From positions 1,426,001-1,490,000 of the forward strand of contig NZ_JARJHT010000001.1 in the NCBI RefSeq assembly GCF_029269745.1: DNA of 64,000 nucleotides, written 5' to 3'. Below, piece by piece: positions 17,853 to 27,102 of this stretch; the stretch's first letter is position 1, and the number at the start of each line of letters is the position of its first letter. The DNA is from Polluticoccus soli (GTDB lineage Bacteria > Bacteroidota > Bacteroidia > Chitinophagales > Chitinophagaceae). Under the pieces are notes generated by a model. It saw only the letters and a program-made list of their open reading frames with translations. It was not told where the DNA came from and did no database searches. Both the position numbers and the translations under genes were made by a program.

Positions 17853-17881
17853 CCTAAATGTTAATAAATGAGACATTTAGG
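17853..17881 (+). promoter_or_regulatory. Inverted repeat in the mRNA leader of the giant PKD protein
   Basis: CCTAAATG and CATTTAGG form an 8-bp perfect stem around a 13-base loop. It lies between the -7 element and the start codon, so it would be transcribed. It is not followed by a T run. Confidence 0.5.
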
Positions 17882-17923
17882 GTGTTGTATTAAGTTCCTT
17901 TATTTATTTAAGTGATTAGAGTG

Positions 17924-20900
17924 ATGTCGAGGAGTCTGTACAGTTTTTTGTGCTTGGTGGCTATTCTTTTGCCCGGTTTAACAATAGCACAACCGGTAGC
18001 CAGTTTTTCTGCCAATGTAGTTTCAGGGTGTTCCCCAATCGTTGTTCAATTTACCGATCAGAGTACTGGAGGCCCATCTTCCTGGACATGGAATCTTGGT
18101 AACGGAAGTAATTCGACGCTTCAAAATCCGTCGACTACTTATATCAATCCTGGTACGTATACCATTACATTGACCGTTTCAAATGCAGGTGGAACTAACA
18201 CCAAAACAGTAACCAACTACATTACTGTATTTGCTTCGCCCGTAGTGAATTTCACCGCAGACTCCACTCCTTCGTGTCCACCGAAGTCAGTTCTATTTAA
18301 CAACCTTACGATTCCGGGCGCAAGCGGCACGACAACTTATTTATGGGATTTCGGCAATGGCCAAACCTCAAATGCAGTCAATCCGATCTTTACTTACAAT
18401 TCAGTATCTAATTATACAATCACTTTATTGGCTACTAATAGTAACGGATGTAGCAACTCGCTTACGAAACCAGGCTACATTCAACTGACCGCTAAGCCAC
18501 AAGCTGCTTTTACAGCTTCATCTATTATTGGTTGTTCAGCTCCTTTTACTACTACATTTAATAATTCCAGTACGAGTGCCATTTCTTACAATTGGGATTT
18601 TGGCGACGGACAAACTTCAACCCTGACAAATCCGAGCCATACTTATAATACTTCGGGTAATTATAACGTCCGCCTTATATCCACAAATGCAGCTGGTTGT
18701 AAGGACACAATGCTAAAAACCGCTTATGTTTCGGTTGGTACTATGCAGGCATTGTTTAACGTGAGCGATAGTACTGTGTGTGCTAACGAAGTAGTGAATT
18801 TTTTAAACACATCTACACCTTCTTCTGCAACTGTAACCTGGCTGTTTGGCGATGGCAACAGTTCATCGGTTGGTACGCCAACCCATGGTTATACTGCAGC
18901 CGGCACTTATACTGCAAAGCTGGTCATCACACAGAATGGATGTTCAGATACAGCACAAAAAACGATCGTAGTATCAGCTAAACCAACAAGCCAATTTACG
19001 GTTAACAATACGCAAAGCTGTACGTTGCCTTTTACCACGCAGTTTACCAACGGATCTTCAGGCGCATCATCGTACCTGTGGATATTTGGAGATGGTACAA
19101 CGTCTACTCAACAGAGCCCGTCAAAAACCTATAATGCGGCCGGACAGTTTACCGTAAAACTCGTGTCATACAATGCTACGGGTTGTACCGACACTTATAC
19201 AGTTAACAACCTGATCAAGATTCAGCCTTTAACTGCTGGATTGTTTAACAACGTTACTCTAGATCCAGCGCTTGGATGCGCACCGGCAACTACAACCTTT
19301 TTTGGTGGTACGTCGCCTTCCCTTTTGTTTGGCGTGACAAGTTATGCATGGAATTTTGGTAACGGCAATACAACTACAACCGCTGTGTCCTCGGCTTTGC
19401 AAACATTCAATACAGCAGGTACGTATACTGTATCATTAACCTATAATACTATACCCGGCTGCTCGTTTACCAAGCAAACAACATTCACTATCGGAGCAAA
19501 ACCAACCGCTTCTTTTTCGCCGGGACCAGATACGGTGTGCCCGAATACTGCAGTGTCTTTTACAAATACTTCAACAGGTGCTTCTTCTTATAAGTGGTAT
19601 TTCGGAGACGGAGATTCCAGCACCGTGACCAATCCAAGTCATGCCTATCAATTAGCCGGTAATTTCGCTGTTACTCTTGTTGCGTTCAACGGTACTTGCA
19701 GCGACACGTTTATCATTCCTAATAGAGTACATGTCGAATATCCTACTGCCTGGTTTATTCCATCGTTTAATTGTAGTAACCGGCTGCAGTTTACATTTAC
19801 TGATGGTTCTATTGGAGGCTATACCTACTCATGGAATTTTGGTGATGGTCAAACCTCAACACAAGTTGGTACCGTTACCCACACATTCGCATCATACGGA
19901 ACTTATCACGTACTGCTCACAATAACCAATACCGCTACCGGCTGCAGCGATTTTTACGGGATGAATGTCTACGCATATCCTTTAACTGCACAGTTCAGCG
20001 CAAATGATACAGCTATTTGTAAAGGGAATGTGACGGTATTCACTGCAACGGCAGTTCCACATGCGGCAAATTATGCATGGTATCCCGGCGACGGAGGCCT
20101 TACGTACAGTGGTTTCCATGTTAACTCTTACACATATTTGACTTCGGGTATCTATAATGTAAAGCTGGTAGTAACCGATTCGAACGGATGTAAGGATAGC
20201 CTTAGCAAGCCAAACTACATGCACGTAGGTGGACCAAATCCAAACTTTACGGCAACGCCGGTTTCCGGTTGTGCGCCGCTAAATGTTACTCTTACCGATC
20301 AGTCAACATCGGGTGTGGGAGCGATCAATAACCGCACATGGCAATTTGGAGACAATACTTCACAAACGACGACATCTTCATTCGTATCGCATACATATCC
20401 CGCCGGAACGTATACCGTTAAGCTCAAGGTTGCCGACGTTCTCGGTTGCCAGGATTCGATCACTAAAGTGAACCATATTACTGCATACACAGCCTTCGCA
20501 TCGTTCTCATCACTCGATACAAATGTGTGTATTGGACAGCTGGTAAATTTTGTCAACGGCTCTAATTCGGCCAGCGGCACATGGTATTTTGGAGATGGGC
20601 AAACGTCAACGTCTTATGCCGCCAGCCACGCATACAGCGCGCCGGGCAACTACACTGTTAAGTTGATTGTTGATGCCAATGGCTGTAAGGATTCAATGAT
20701 TCGAACCACTTATATCAAGGTTCAGCCGTTGAACGTCAACTTTTCTATGAGCGACAGCTTTGAGGCCTGTCCACCATTAACTGTAAATTTTGCAGCGGGA
20801 GCCGGACTTACTAACTATAGTTGGTCATTTGGAAACAATAGTCAGTCAACAATAGCAAATCCTACTACAATATATACCTACCCTGGCGTTTACACTATTA

Positions 20901-23900
20901 AGCTTAAAGCGCAGAATTCAGTTGGCTGTGCCGATTCAGCGACTAAAACGGTTACTGTTCTCGGTCCAACGGGTACACTGTCTTACACCCCTATCAGTGG
21001 GTGTAAGCCGCTCACAGTTTCATTCACATCTACCAATAGCAATACCCAATCGCTGATTTGGGATATGAGTAATGGTGTTACTCAAAGTACTCCCGCATCA
21101 TCGGGACTTACTTATACATATACGCAGGCAGGTAAGTTTGTGCCCAAATTGATTTTAAGCGATGGCGCATCATGTCTTGTGCCGATAACCGGAGCTGATA
21201 CTATCCGTGTAGATTCACTCGGTGCTGATTTCACATTTGCTCCGGGTGCCTTGTGCCAAACTGGTACCATCCAGTTTATCGACACTGTTTACTACTCTTT
21301 GTCGGCTGCCAGCACGCATAGCTGGACCTTTGGTGACGGCGGAATCAGTACTGCACATAATCCGTCGCATACATATATGGCGCCGGGCACTTACCAGGTA
21401 AAGTTGGTGCTTGCCAATAATTCAGGTTGTAGCGATACTGTGATCAAAACAGTAACGGTGCATGCACAGCCTACTGTGAACGCTGGCAACAATATTGCCA
21501 TTTGCCAGGGACAAACAACACCGGTGCAATTGCTGGCAACGGGTGCAACATCTTATGTGTGGAGCCCTGCTACCAATTTGTCGTGCACTACTTGCGCTAA
21601 CCCCACTACAATTCCGGCAGCGACAACTACTTATACCGTTATCGGTACAGACAATAACGGTTGCAAGGATACGAATACGGTTACTGTAACTGTTGATCCG
21701 CTGCCATCGGTGACTGCAGGCCTTAACCAGGCTATCTGTCTTGGCGACTCTGCTCAGATCCAGGCAACCGGGGCAACCACATATTCATGGTCTCCAGCTA
21801 CGGGATTGTCATGTACTAACTGCGCGAACCCCAAAGCGAGTCCGGCGGTAACAACACAATATGTTGTTACCGGTATTAATAGTAATGGATGTTCTGATAC
21901 CGGCATTGTTACGGTAGCTGTAAATGGTTTACCCAACGTATCGGCGGGCGCTAATAACATAATATGTGCAGGAGATTCTACGCAGCTGCAAGCATCTGGA
22001 GCTGTGTCTTATACATGGAGCCCTGTTACAGGTCTGTCTTGCGTTAGTTGTTCCAATCCTAAGACTAGTCCGGCAACAACTACAACTTATGTGGTTACAG
22101 GAACAAATGCCAGTGGCTGTGTTGACACAGGTATAGTTACCGTTACGGTTAATTCACTGCCGAATGTTACAGCAAGTAACAATCAAAGCATTTGTATCGG
22201 TGGCTCAGCTCAATTGCAGGCTTCTGGTGCTACTTCGTTCAGCTGGAGTCCGGCAACAGGGTTGTCGTGTACAACTTGTGCTAATCCTACCGCTACACCA
22301 ACTACAACTACAACGTACGTAGTTACTGGTACTAACGCGTCTGGTTGTATAGATACAGCACATGTAACGGTAACCGTTAACGCACTGCCAACTGTCAGCG
22401 CGGGAGCTGATCAGAGTATTTGCATCGGTTCATCAGCTCAGCTGCAAGCCACAGGAGCTACTACATATGTATGGTCGCCTGCGACAGGCTTATCGTGCAC
22501 TACTTGCTCTAACCCTGTCGCTAATCCTACTGCAACTACGACCTATACTGTTACCGGTACAAATGCCAACGGTTGTGTGAATACAAGCCAGGTAACTATA
22601 ACCGTTAAACCGCAGCCAACTGTTGGTGCAGGTGCCAACACATCAGTATGTGTTGGTAAATCTACACAGCTGCAGGCAACCGGGGCAGCTACATTTGTGT
22701 GGTCGCCAACGAGCGGGTTGTCATGTACTACATGCCCTAATCCAACTGCGGCGCCAACTGCAACAACAACATATGCGGTGATCGGTACTGGAGCTAACGG
22801 ATGTACGGATACCGCACAGGTAACGGTAACTGTTGATCCGTTGCCAACCGTAAGCGCAGGCCCTAATCAAAATATTTGTGCAGGCAGTTCAACGCAACTA
22901 CAGGCATCTGGTACTGCGACCTATGTATGGAGCCCGGCGACCGGCCTGTCATGTACTACATGTGCAAATCCTGTAGCAACACCTGCAACAACCACAATTT
23001 ATACAGTTACTGGTGCCAATGCTAATGGTTGTACAAATACTTCCACTGTAACGATAACAGTTAACGCAATACCTGTAGTGACGGCGACTGCTACTAACAA
23101 AACAATATGCGCCGGTACATCAACACCACTGCAAGCTTCAGGAGCTACTTCTTATAGCTGGACACCAGCGACAGGACTTTCCTGCATAAGCTGTCCCAAT
23201 CCTGTAGCGACACCTGGATCGACTACTACCTACGTGGTGACAGGCATGGTAAACGGCTGCCAGGACACGGCTCATGTGACTATAAATGTATTGCCGAAGC
23301 CAAATGTTAGTGCAGGCAACAATGCTGGCATATGTGTCGGAAATTCGGTTACGCTTCACGGAACCGGCGCGCAAAACTATGTATGGTCTCCGGCTAAGGG
23401 ATTGTCATGCACATCGTGCCCTGATCCTGTAGCCAACCCATCCGCTACTACCACATACACATTGACAGGTACTGACGCAAATGGATGTACAAACAATGCA
23501 TCGGTAACTGTTACTATTCATCCTGTTCCTAATATTGATGCCGGTGAAGACAAGACAGTTTGTGCCGGTTCTTCAGTTAAGTTGGTGGCGAATGGCGGCG
23601 CCAGTTATATGTGGTCACCTGGCCAAACTCTTGACTGCACCAACTGTAGTTCACCCATAGCTAAGCCAGTTGCGAACAGCACGTATAAGGTAGTCGGCAT
23701 CGATGCTTTTGGTTGTTCTGACTCTGACGAGATCAATGTTACGGTGATAGAAAAACAACCAGTAAGTGTTGGTCCTGACGCATCGATATGTGAAGGCGGT
23801 TCTGCCCAACTCTCAGCGACTGGTGGCACTTCATATCTATGGTTCCCGTCTTACGGATTGAGCTCAGACAAGCAAGCTATGACAACGGCCTCACCTGCGT

Positions 23901-24511
23901 CAACTACAACTTATAATGTCATCATAAAACAAGGTGATTGTTTTGCCGATACGGCTGAGGTAATGGTTGAGGTTCATGGTTTGCCAACCGTGGATGCCGG
24001 ACCTGATCAGAATGCCGTGGCGGGTAACCCTGTTCAGCTTAATGCTGAAGGCACCGGCATAGCTAGCTACTTATGGTCGCCCGGCGACAAGCTGAACTGT
24101 GTCGATTGCAAAAGTCCGATTGCCAATGCGCTGCGTACTACTACGTATAGAGTTGCAGTCAAAAATCAGTGGGGCTGTGAAGCAAATGATGAGGTTACAA
24201 TTAATGTTACCTGCGATGCAACTCAGCTATTCGTTCCGAACACTTTTACGCCAAATGGTGATGGAATTAATGATAAGTTTTTTCCTCAAGGGAAAGGCCT
24301 AACTTCGATAAAGCGTTTCAGGGTATTCAATCGTTGGGGCGAAATGATGTTCGAAGCAAATAATATTCCGTTGAACGATGAAAATTTTGGATGGGACGGC
24401 TCACGCAATTTGACACCGCTTAAACCAGACGTATTTGTCTACATCATTAATGCGACATGCGAATCAGGTGAACCGATTGAGATAAAAGGAGACGTTTCTC
24501 TTGTAAGATAA
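17924..24511 (+). CDS. Giant T9SS-exported PKD-domain protein with four-cysteine repeats
   Basis: Secreted protein of 2195 residues. Parts in order: signal peptide (cut before QPVASF); 14 PKD domains of about 80 residues, with the typical YxWxFGDGxTS and AGTYTVKL strands; 12 repeats of about 76 residues, nearly all with four conserved Cys (SICxG, LSCTTCANP, NGC); and a type B T9SS sorting domain (last ~99 residues) with LFVPNTFTPNGDGINDKF and FRVFNRWGEMMF. PKD domains are Ig-like spacers common in surface adhesins and polymer-binding enzymes; no catalytic domain is seen. The PorP/SprF gene 34 bases downstream is probably its outer-membrane partner. The ATG at 17924 was preferred to the GTG at 17912. 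A surface adhesin or gliding-type role is inferred. Confidence 0.9.
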   Translation: MSRSLYSFLCLVAILLPGLTIAQPVASFSANVVSGCSPIVVQFTDQSTGGPSSWTWNLGNGSNSTLQNPSTTYINPGTYTITLTVSNAGGTNTKTVTNYITVFASPVVNFTADSTPSCPPKSVLFNNLTIPGASGTTTYLWDFGNGQTSNAVNPIFTYNSVSNYTITLLATNSNGCSNSLTKPGYIQLTAKPQAAFTASSIIGCSAPFTTTFNNSSTSAISYNWDFGDGQTSTLTNPSHTYNTSGNYNVRLISTNAAGCKDTMLKTAYVSVGTMQALFNVSDSTVCANEVVNFLNTSTPSSATVTWLFGDGNSSSVGTPTHGYTAAGTYTAKLVITQNGCSDTAQKTIVVSAKPTSQFTVNNTQSCTLPFTTQFTNGSSGASSYLWIFGDGTTSTQQSPSKTYNAAGQFTVKLVSYNATGCTDTYTVNNLIKIQPLTAGLFNNVTLDPALGCAPATTTFFGGTSPSLLFGVTSYAWNFGNGNTTTTAVSSALQTFNTAGTYTVSLTYNTIPGCSFTKQTTFTIGAKPTASFSPGPDTVCPNTAVSFTNTSTGASSYKWYFGDGDSSTVTNPSHAYQLAGNFAVTLVAFNGTCSDTFIIPNRVHVEYPTAWFIPSFNCSNRLQFTFTDGSIGGYTYSWNFGDGQTSTQVGTVTHTFASYGTYHVLLTITNTATGCSDFYGMNVYAYPLTAQFSANDTAICKGNVTVFTATAVPHAANYAWYPGDGGLTYSGFHVNSYTYLTSGIYNVKLVVTDSNGCKDSLSKPNYMHVGGPNPNFTATPVSGCAPLNVTLTDQSTSGVGAINNRTWQFGDNTSQTTTSSFVSHTYPAGTYTVKLKVADVLGCQDSITKVNHITAYTAFASFSSLDTNVCIGQLVNFVNGSNSASGTWYFGDGQTSTSYAASHAYSAPGNYTVKLIVDANGCKDSMIRTTYIKVQPLNVNFSMSDSFEACPPLTVNFAAGAGLTNYSWSFGNNSQSTIANPTTIYTYPGVYTIKLKAQNSVGCADSATKTVTVLGPTGTLSYTPISGCKPLTVSFTSTNSNTQSLIWDMSNGVTQSTPASSGLTYTYTQAGKFVPKLILSDGASCLVPITGADTIRVDSLGADFTFAPGALCQTGTIQFIDTVYYSLSAASTHSWTFGDGGISTAHNPSHTYMAPGTYQVKLVLANNSGCSDTVIKTVTVHAQPTVNAGNNIAICQGQTTPVQLLATGATSYVWSPATNLSCTTCANPTTIPAATTTYTVIGTDNNGCKDTNTVTVTVDPLPSVTAGLNQAICLGDSAQIQATGATTYSWSPATGLSCTNCANPKASPAVTTQYVVTGINSNGCSDTGIVTVAVNGLPNVSAGANNIICAGDSTQLQASGAVSYTWSPVTGLSCVSCSNPKTSPATTTTYVVTGTNASGCVDTGIVTVTVNSLPNVTASNNQSICIGGSAQLQASGATSFSWSPATGLSCTTCANPTATPTTTTTYVVTGTNASGCIDTAHVTVTVNALPTVSAGADQSICIGSSAQLQATGATTYVWSPATGLSCTTCSNPVANPTATTTYTVTGTNANGCVNTSQVTITVKPQPTVGAGANTSVCVGKSTQLQATGAATFVWSPTSGLSCTTCPNPTAAPTATTTYAVIGTGANGCTDTAQVTVTVDPLPTVSAGPNQNICAGSSTQLQASGTATYVWSPATGLSCTTCANPVATPATTTIYTVTGANANGCTNTSTVTITVNAIPVVTATATNKTICAGTSTPLQASGATSYSWTPATGLSCISCPNPVATPGSTTTYVVTGMVNGCQDTAHVTINVLPKPNVSAGNNAGICVGNSVTLHGTGAQNYVWSPAKGLSCTSCPDPVANPSATTTYTLTGTDANGCTNNASVTVTIHPVPNIDAGEDKTVCAGSSVKLVANGGASYMWSPGQTLDCTNCSSPIAKPVANSTYKVVGIDAFGCSDSDEINVTVIEKQPVSVGPDASICEGGSAQLSATGGTSYLWFPSYGLSSDKQAMTTASPASTTTYNVIIKQGDCFADTAEVMVEVHGLPTVDAGPDQNAVAGNPVQLNAEGTGIASYLWSPGDKLNCVDCKSPIANALRTTTYRVAVKNQWGCEANDEVTINVTCDATQLFVPNTFTPNGDGINDKFFPQGKGLTSIKRFRVFNRWGEMMFEANNIPLNDENFGWDGSRNLTPLKPDVFVYIINATCESGEPIEIKGDVSLVR
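17990..21460 (+). repeat. 14 tandem PKD domains (coding)
   Basis: Fourteen consecutive units of 77-90 residues, each with an early Cys, a central W/FGDG or W/FGNG motif and a late TYTVKL-type strand ending near a second Cys. The two Cys per unit could pair. Confidence 0.85.
21470..24211 (+). repeat. 12 tandem four-cysteine repeats (coding, ~228 bp each)
   Basis: Twelve copies of about 76 residues. Copies 1-9 share SICxGxSxQLQAxGA, YxWSPATGLSCTTC, NPxAxPxTTTYxVTG, NGC and VTVTV. Copy 10 keeps the pattern loosely, copy 11 lacks the CxxC pair, and copy 12 lacks the first Cys. The DNA copies differ at many third positions. Confidence 0.88.
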
Positions 24512-24545
24512 TATCAGTGTTGTTTGACTTTAATTTTTAGTGAAA

Positions 24546-25616
24546 ATGAAAAAAGCTTTAGCCTGTTTAGGCATTGTGTGTAGTTCTTTAATGTCATTGC
24601 ATTCTGCCGCACAAGACATCCATTTCTCGCAGTTCTATGAAAACGCAATGATGCGCAATCCTGCGTTGACCGGTATTTTCAGCGGAGACTATAAAGCCGG
24701 TGTTAACTATCGACAGCAATGGAGCAATATATCCGTGCCGTTCACTACGATTCTGGCTTCAGCCGAGAGTAGGATATTGATCAACCGCAACGTAGGCGAC
24801 TATCTTAGCTATGGCGTAACTGCAACATACGACAAGGCAGGCTCGATTAGTTTCAATAGCTTCCAGGTAATACCAGCCCTCAACTTCAATAAAGCCATTG
24901 AAGACAATCACAATTCCTACTTGTCATTAGGCTTCGCGGGCGGATATATTCAACGGTCAATAGACTTAAGCAAGGCGACTTTCGGTAGCCAGTATGTGAA
25001 TGGTAACTACGACCCGGGCAACTCTTCACGAGAGAACCTGACAAATACGGTGATTAAAAATTACGACCTGTCGGCTGGCTTGAGTTTCAATAGTGCAGCT
25101 GGCCCTAACCACGAGGTAACCTATTATGTGGGTGTTGCCGGATTCCACGTCACGAAGCCGAAACATGCGTTTAATGACCAGGAAACTCTTATCAGGCTTG
25201 CTCCTAAATACACGGCCAATATGGGTTTTAGGTGGGCAATCAATGAAGTATACGGCTTTACTATGCACGCGAACTACTTGAATCAAACACCTTACAAAGA
25301 GTTTATGATCGGTGGTTTGCTAAGCTGGAAAAGCATTCAGCAATACAATGCAAAACCATTTACTCTTCACGTAGGTACATTTGTTCGCTTCAAAGATGCG
25401 CTGATCCCTACGGTAAAAATGGACTATAAGTCATATTCTGTGACGATGTCTTACGATATAAACACATCAGGTCTCCGTCCAGCTAGTGAGGGAATGGGAG
25501 GCTTTGAAATATCTCTCTATACGCGAGGTTTGTTTGGTAATATCAATGATCCCGGCAACCAGACCAGGTGCCCGAGATTTGAACAGCTGCTGCCTTCGTC
25601 GCTACAATACGACTAA
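24546..25616 (+). CDS. PorP/SprF family T9SS outer-membrane protein
   Basis: Outer-membrane beta-barrel protein of 356 residues. The signal peptide ends at AAAQ-like LHSAAQ, and the mature start DIHFSQFYENAMMRNPALTG with GDYKAGVNYRQQW is the hallmark of the PorP/SprF family. In F. johnsoniae, SprF is needed for export of the adhesin SprB, and family members are usually coded just downstream of the type B cargo they serve. Here the gene follows the giant PKD protein by 34 bases, fitting that pattern. The ATG at 24546 was chosen over the GTG six bases earlier. A shared bidirectional terminator follows. Confidence 0.93.
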   Translation: MKKALACLGIVCSSLMSLHSAAQDIHFSQFYENAMMRNPALTGIFSGDYKAGVNYRQQWSNISVPFTTILASAESRILINRNVGDYLSYGVTATYDKAGSISFNSFQVIPALNFNKAIEDNHNSYLSLGFAGGYIQRSIDLSKATFGSQYVNGNYDPGNSSRENLTNTVIKNYDLSAGLSFNSAAGPNHEVTYYVGVAGFHVTKPKHAFNDQETLIRLAPKYTANMGFRWAINEVYGFTMHANYLNQTPYKEFMIGGLLSWKSIQQYNAKPFTLHVGTFVRFKDALIPTVKMDYKSYSVTMSYDINTSGLRPASEGMGGFEISLYTRGLFGNINDPGNQTRCPRFEQLLPSSLQYD

Positions 25617-25650
25617 TTAAAAAAGCCCGGATAAACCGGGCTTTTTTAAT
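25615..25650. terminator. Bidirectional intrinsic terminator
   Basis: AATTAAAAAAGCCCGG pairs with CCGGGCTTTTTTAATT around ATAAA, giving T runs on both strands. It serves the PorP/SprF gene and the convergent response regulator gene. Confidence 0.92.
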
Positions 25651-26360
25651 TAGTTCTTCTGATCAGGATTGTTGTAGGCAAATTTGAATCCTATACCGTG
25701 GATCGTCTGTAACTCTACTCCTTCCTCACCTTTAATATATTTTCTGACCTTAGTAATGAACACGTCCATACTTCTACCCAGGAAGTAATCTTCACGCCCC
25801 CACACATTCAAAAGGATCTCTTCTCTTTTCAACACGCGGTTTGCATTAATGCACAGATACCTGATAAGGTCTGCCTCACGTTGCGTAAGCTGGTGTTCTA
25901 CATTGCCATTATGCAAAAGCAGGTTGGTATAGTCGAAATTAAGACTGCCTATTTTGAAATGTTTAGGAACACCGTCATCTTTCTTCATCGTGCGCTTCAG
26001 GAATACCTCCAGTCGCAGCAACAGCTCCTGCATGTTGAATGGCTTCGTGATGTAGTCATCGGCACCGCTCTTAAAGCCGGCGATCTTATCATCATCCATC
26101 GACTTAGATGTCAGCAGGAGAATGGGAATTTTTTCGTTCTGTTTCCGGATATCATTGGCCAACGCCATACCATCCTTCTTCGGCAACACTACATCCAGCA
26201 GGCAAATGTCAAAGCTGCGTTTGGTAAACTGCTGCCAGGCACTTTCACCATCTGGACAGTGAACAACATCGTAACCATTGTTCTGTAAACTGTCCTTGAT
26301 CACGTAACTCAACGTAGGATCGTCCTCAACCAACAATATTTTCGCTTTATTTCCAGCCAT
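25650..26360 (-). CDS. OmpR/PhoB family DNA-binding response regulator
   Basis: Two-component response regulator of 236 residues. The receiver domain (residues 6-120) has the acidic pair E12-D13-D14, phosphorylation site Asp56 in LLDVVLP, Thr84 and Lys106. A winged-helix DNA-binding domain follows (about 135-230, with LTQREADLIRYL and RSMDVFITKVRKYI). No histidine kinase gene is adjacent, so the partner is unlinked. It converges on the PorP/SprF gene. Regulation of the neighbouring secretion genes is possible but not shown by the sequence. Upstream 26361-26509 is an A+T-rich non-coding gap with no clear -7 box. Confidence 0.93.
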   Translation of the reverse strand: MAGNKAKILLVEDDPTLSYVIKDSLQNNGYDVVHCPDGESAWQQFTKRSFDICLLDVVLPKKDGMALANDIRKQNEKIPILLLTSKSMDDDKIAGFKSGADDYITKPFNMQELLLRLEVFLKRTMKKDDGVPKHFKIGSLNFDYTNLLLHNGNVEHQLTQREADLIRYLCINANRVLKREEILLNVWGREDYFLGRSMDVFITKVRKYIKGEEGVELQTIHGIGFKFAYNNPDQKN

Positions 26361-26509
26361 AAACGATTAACCTTTTGACACAGATTACAGCATAAAAGTA
26401 ATACTATGTTCTAATATCAACTATTTTAACCGCCTGAATATTTCTAAAAAGGCGATTTTTTTGCAATATAAAAAAACCTATCAATCTTATACCTATACTC
26501 GTCAGAAAC

Positions 26510-27091
26510 TTAGCCAACCCTGTCAGGGTTAGCGGCTATGAAGTCTGCCCAACTAGTAGCTTTTTTCTTTGGGGTACTTATTTTTTTAACTGGCGGCGCT
26601 ACTGGTATCCTGCTTTGGTAATGGTGGCACATGGCAACCGCGAGTGCGTCGGTAGCATCCATGAACCGAACATCGTCTTCAAATTTAAGTATCTGGTGCA
26701 AAATATGCCACACTTGCTCTTTTGTGGCGTTTCCTCGGCCAGTAACAGACTGTTTTACCTTTCTTGGCGCATATTCTACGGCCTGTAAACCGTGCATCAT
26801 TGCCGCTGCCATGGCCACGCCCTGGGCGCGGCCTAGCTTCAACATACTTTGAACGTTTTTGCCAAAAAAAGGCGCCTCAATTGCAACCGCAGAAGGTTTA
26901 TGCAATTTGATCAGGCTTTCCATTTTTTTGAAGATAAGCTCAAGCCGTTCAGCATGATCTTTATTCTTTGCAAGTTGAAGTACCCCCATTTCCACAACTG
27001 AAACCTTATTTTTGTCTACAGCAATAAGGCCGTAACCCATAACGAGCGTTCCTGGATCTATGCCGAGTATGATATTGGAAGCGGGTTGCAA
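26510..27091 (-). CDS. ruvC: Crossover junction endodeoxyribonuclease RuvC
   Basis: Holliday junction resolvase of 193 residues acting in recombination with RuvAB. The RNase H-like fold shows catalytic Asp12 in LGIDPGT, the Glu in VAIEAPFFGKN and the C-terminal DATDALAVAMCHH. A short basic tail (KKISTPKKKATSW) extends the usual C-terminus. The only plausible start is TTG at 27091: no in-frame ATG occurs between it and the upstream stop, and a -7 element TAGCTTTG lies 16 bases upstream. It starts divergently, 11 bases from the next gene. Confidence 0.95.
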   Translation of the reverse strand: MQPASNIILGIDPGTLVMGYGLIAVDKNKVSVVEMGVLQLAKNKDHAERLELIFKKMESLIKLHKPSAVAIEAPFFGKNVQSMLKLGRAQGVAMAAAMMHGLQAVEYAPRKVKQSVTGRGNATKEQVWHILHQILKFEDDVRFMDATDALAVAMCHHYQSRIPVAPPVKKISTPKKKATSWADFIAANPDRVG

Positions 27092-27102
27092 AAGAAGATT
27101 GA

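Noticed and set aside
21470-24211. CRISPR-like look of regularly spaced repeats
   Set aside because: Units are ~228 bp, coding, diverged at third positions and lack short identical repeats with unique spacers.
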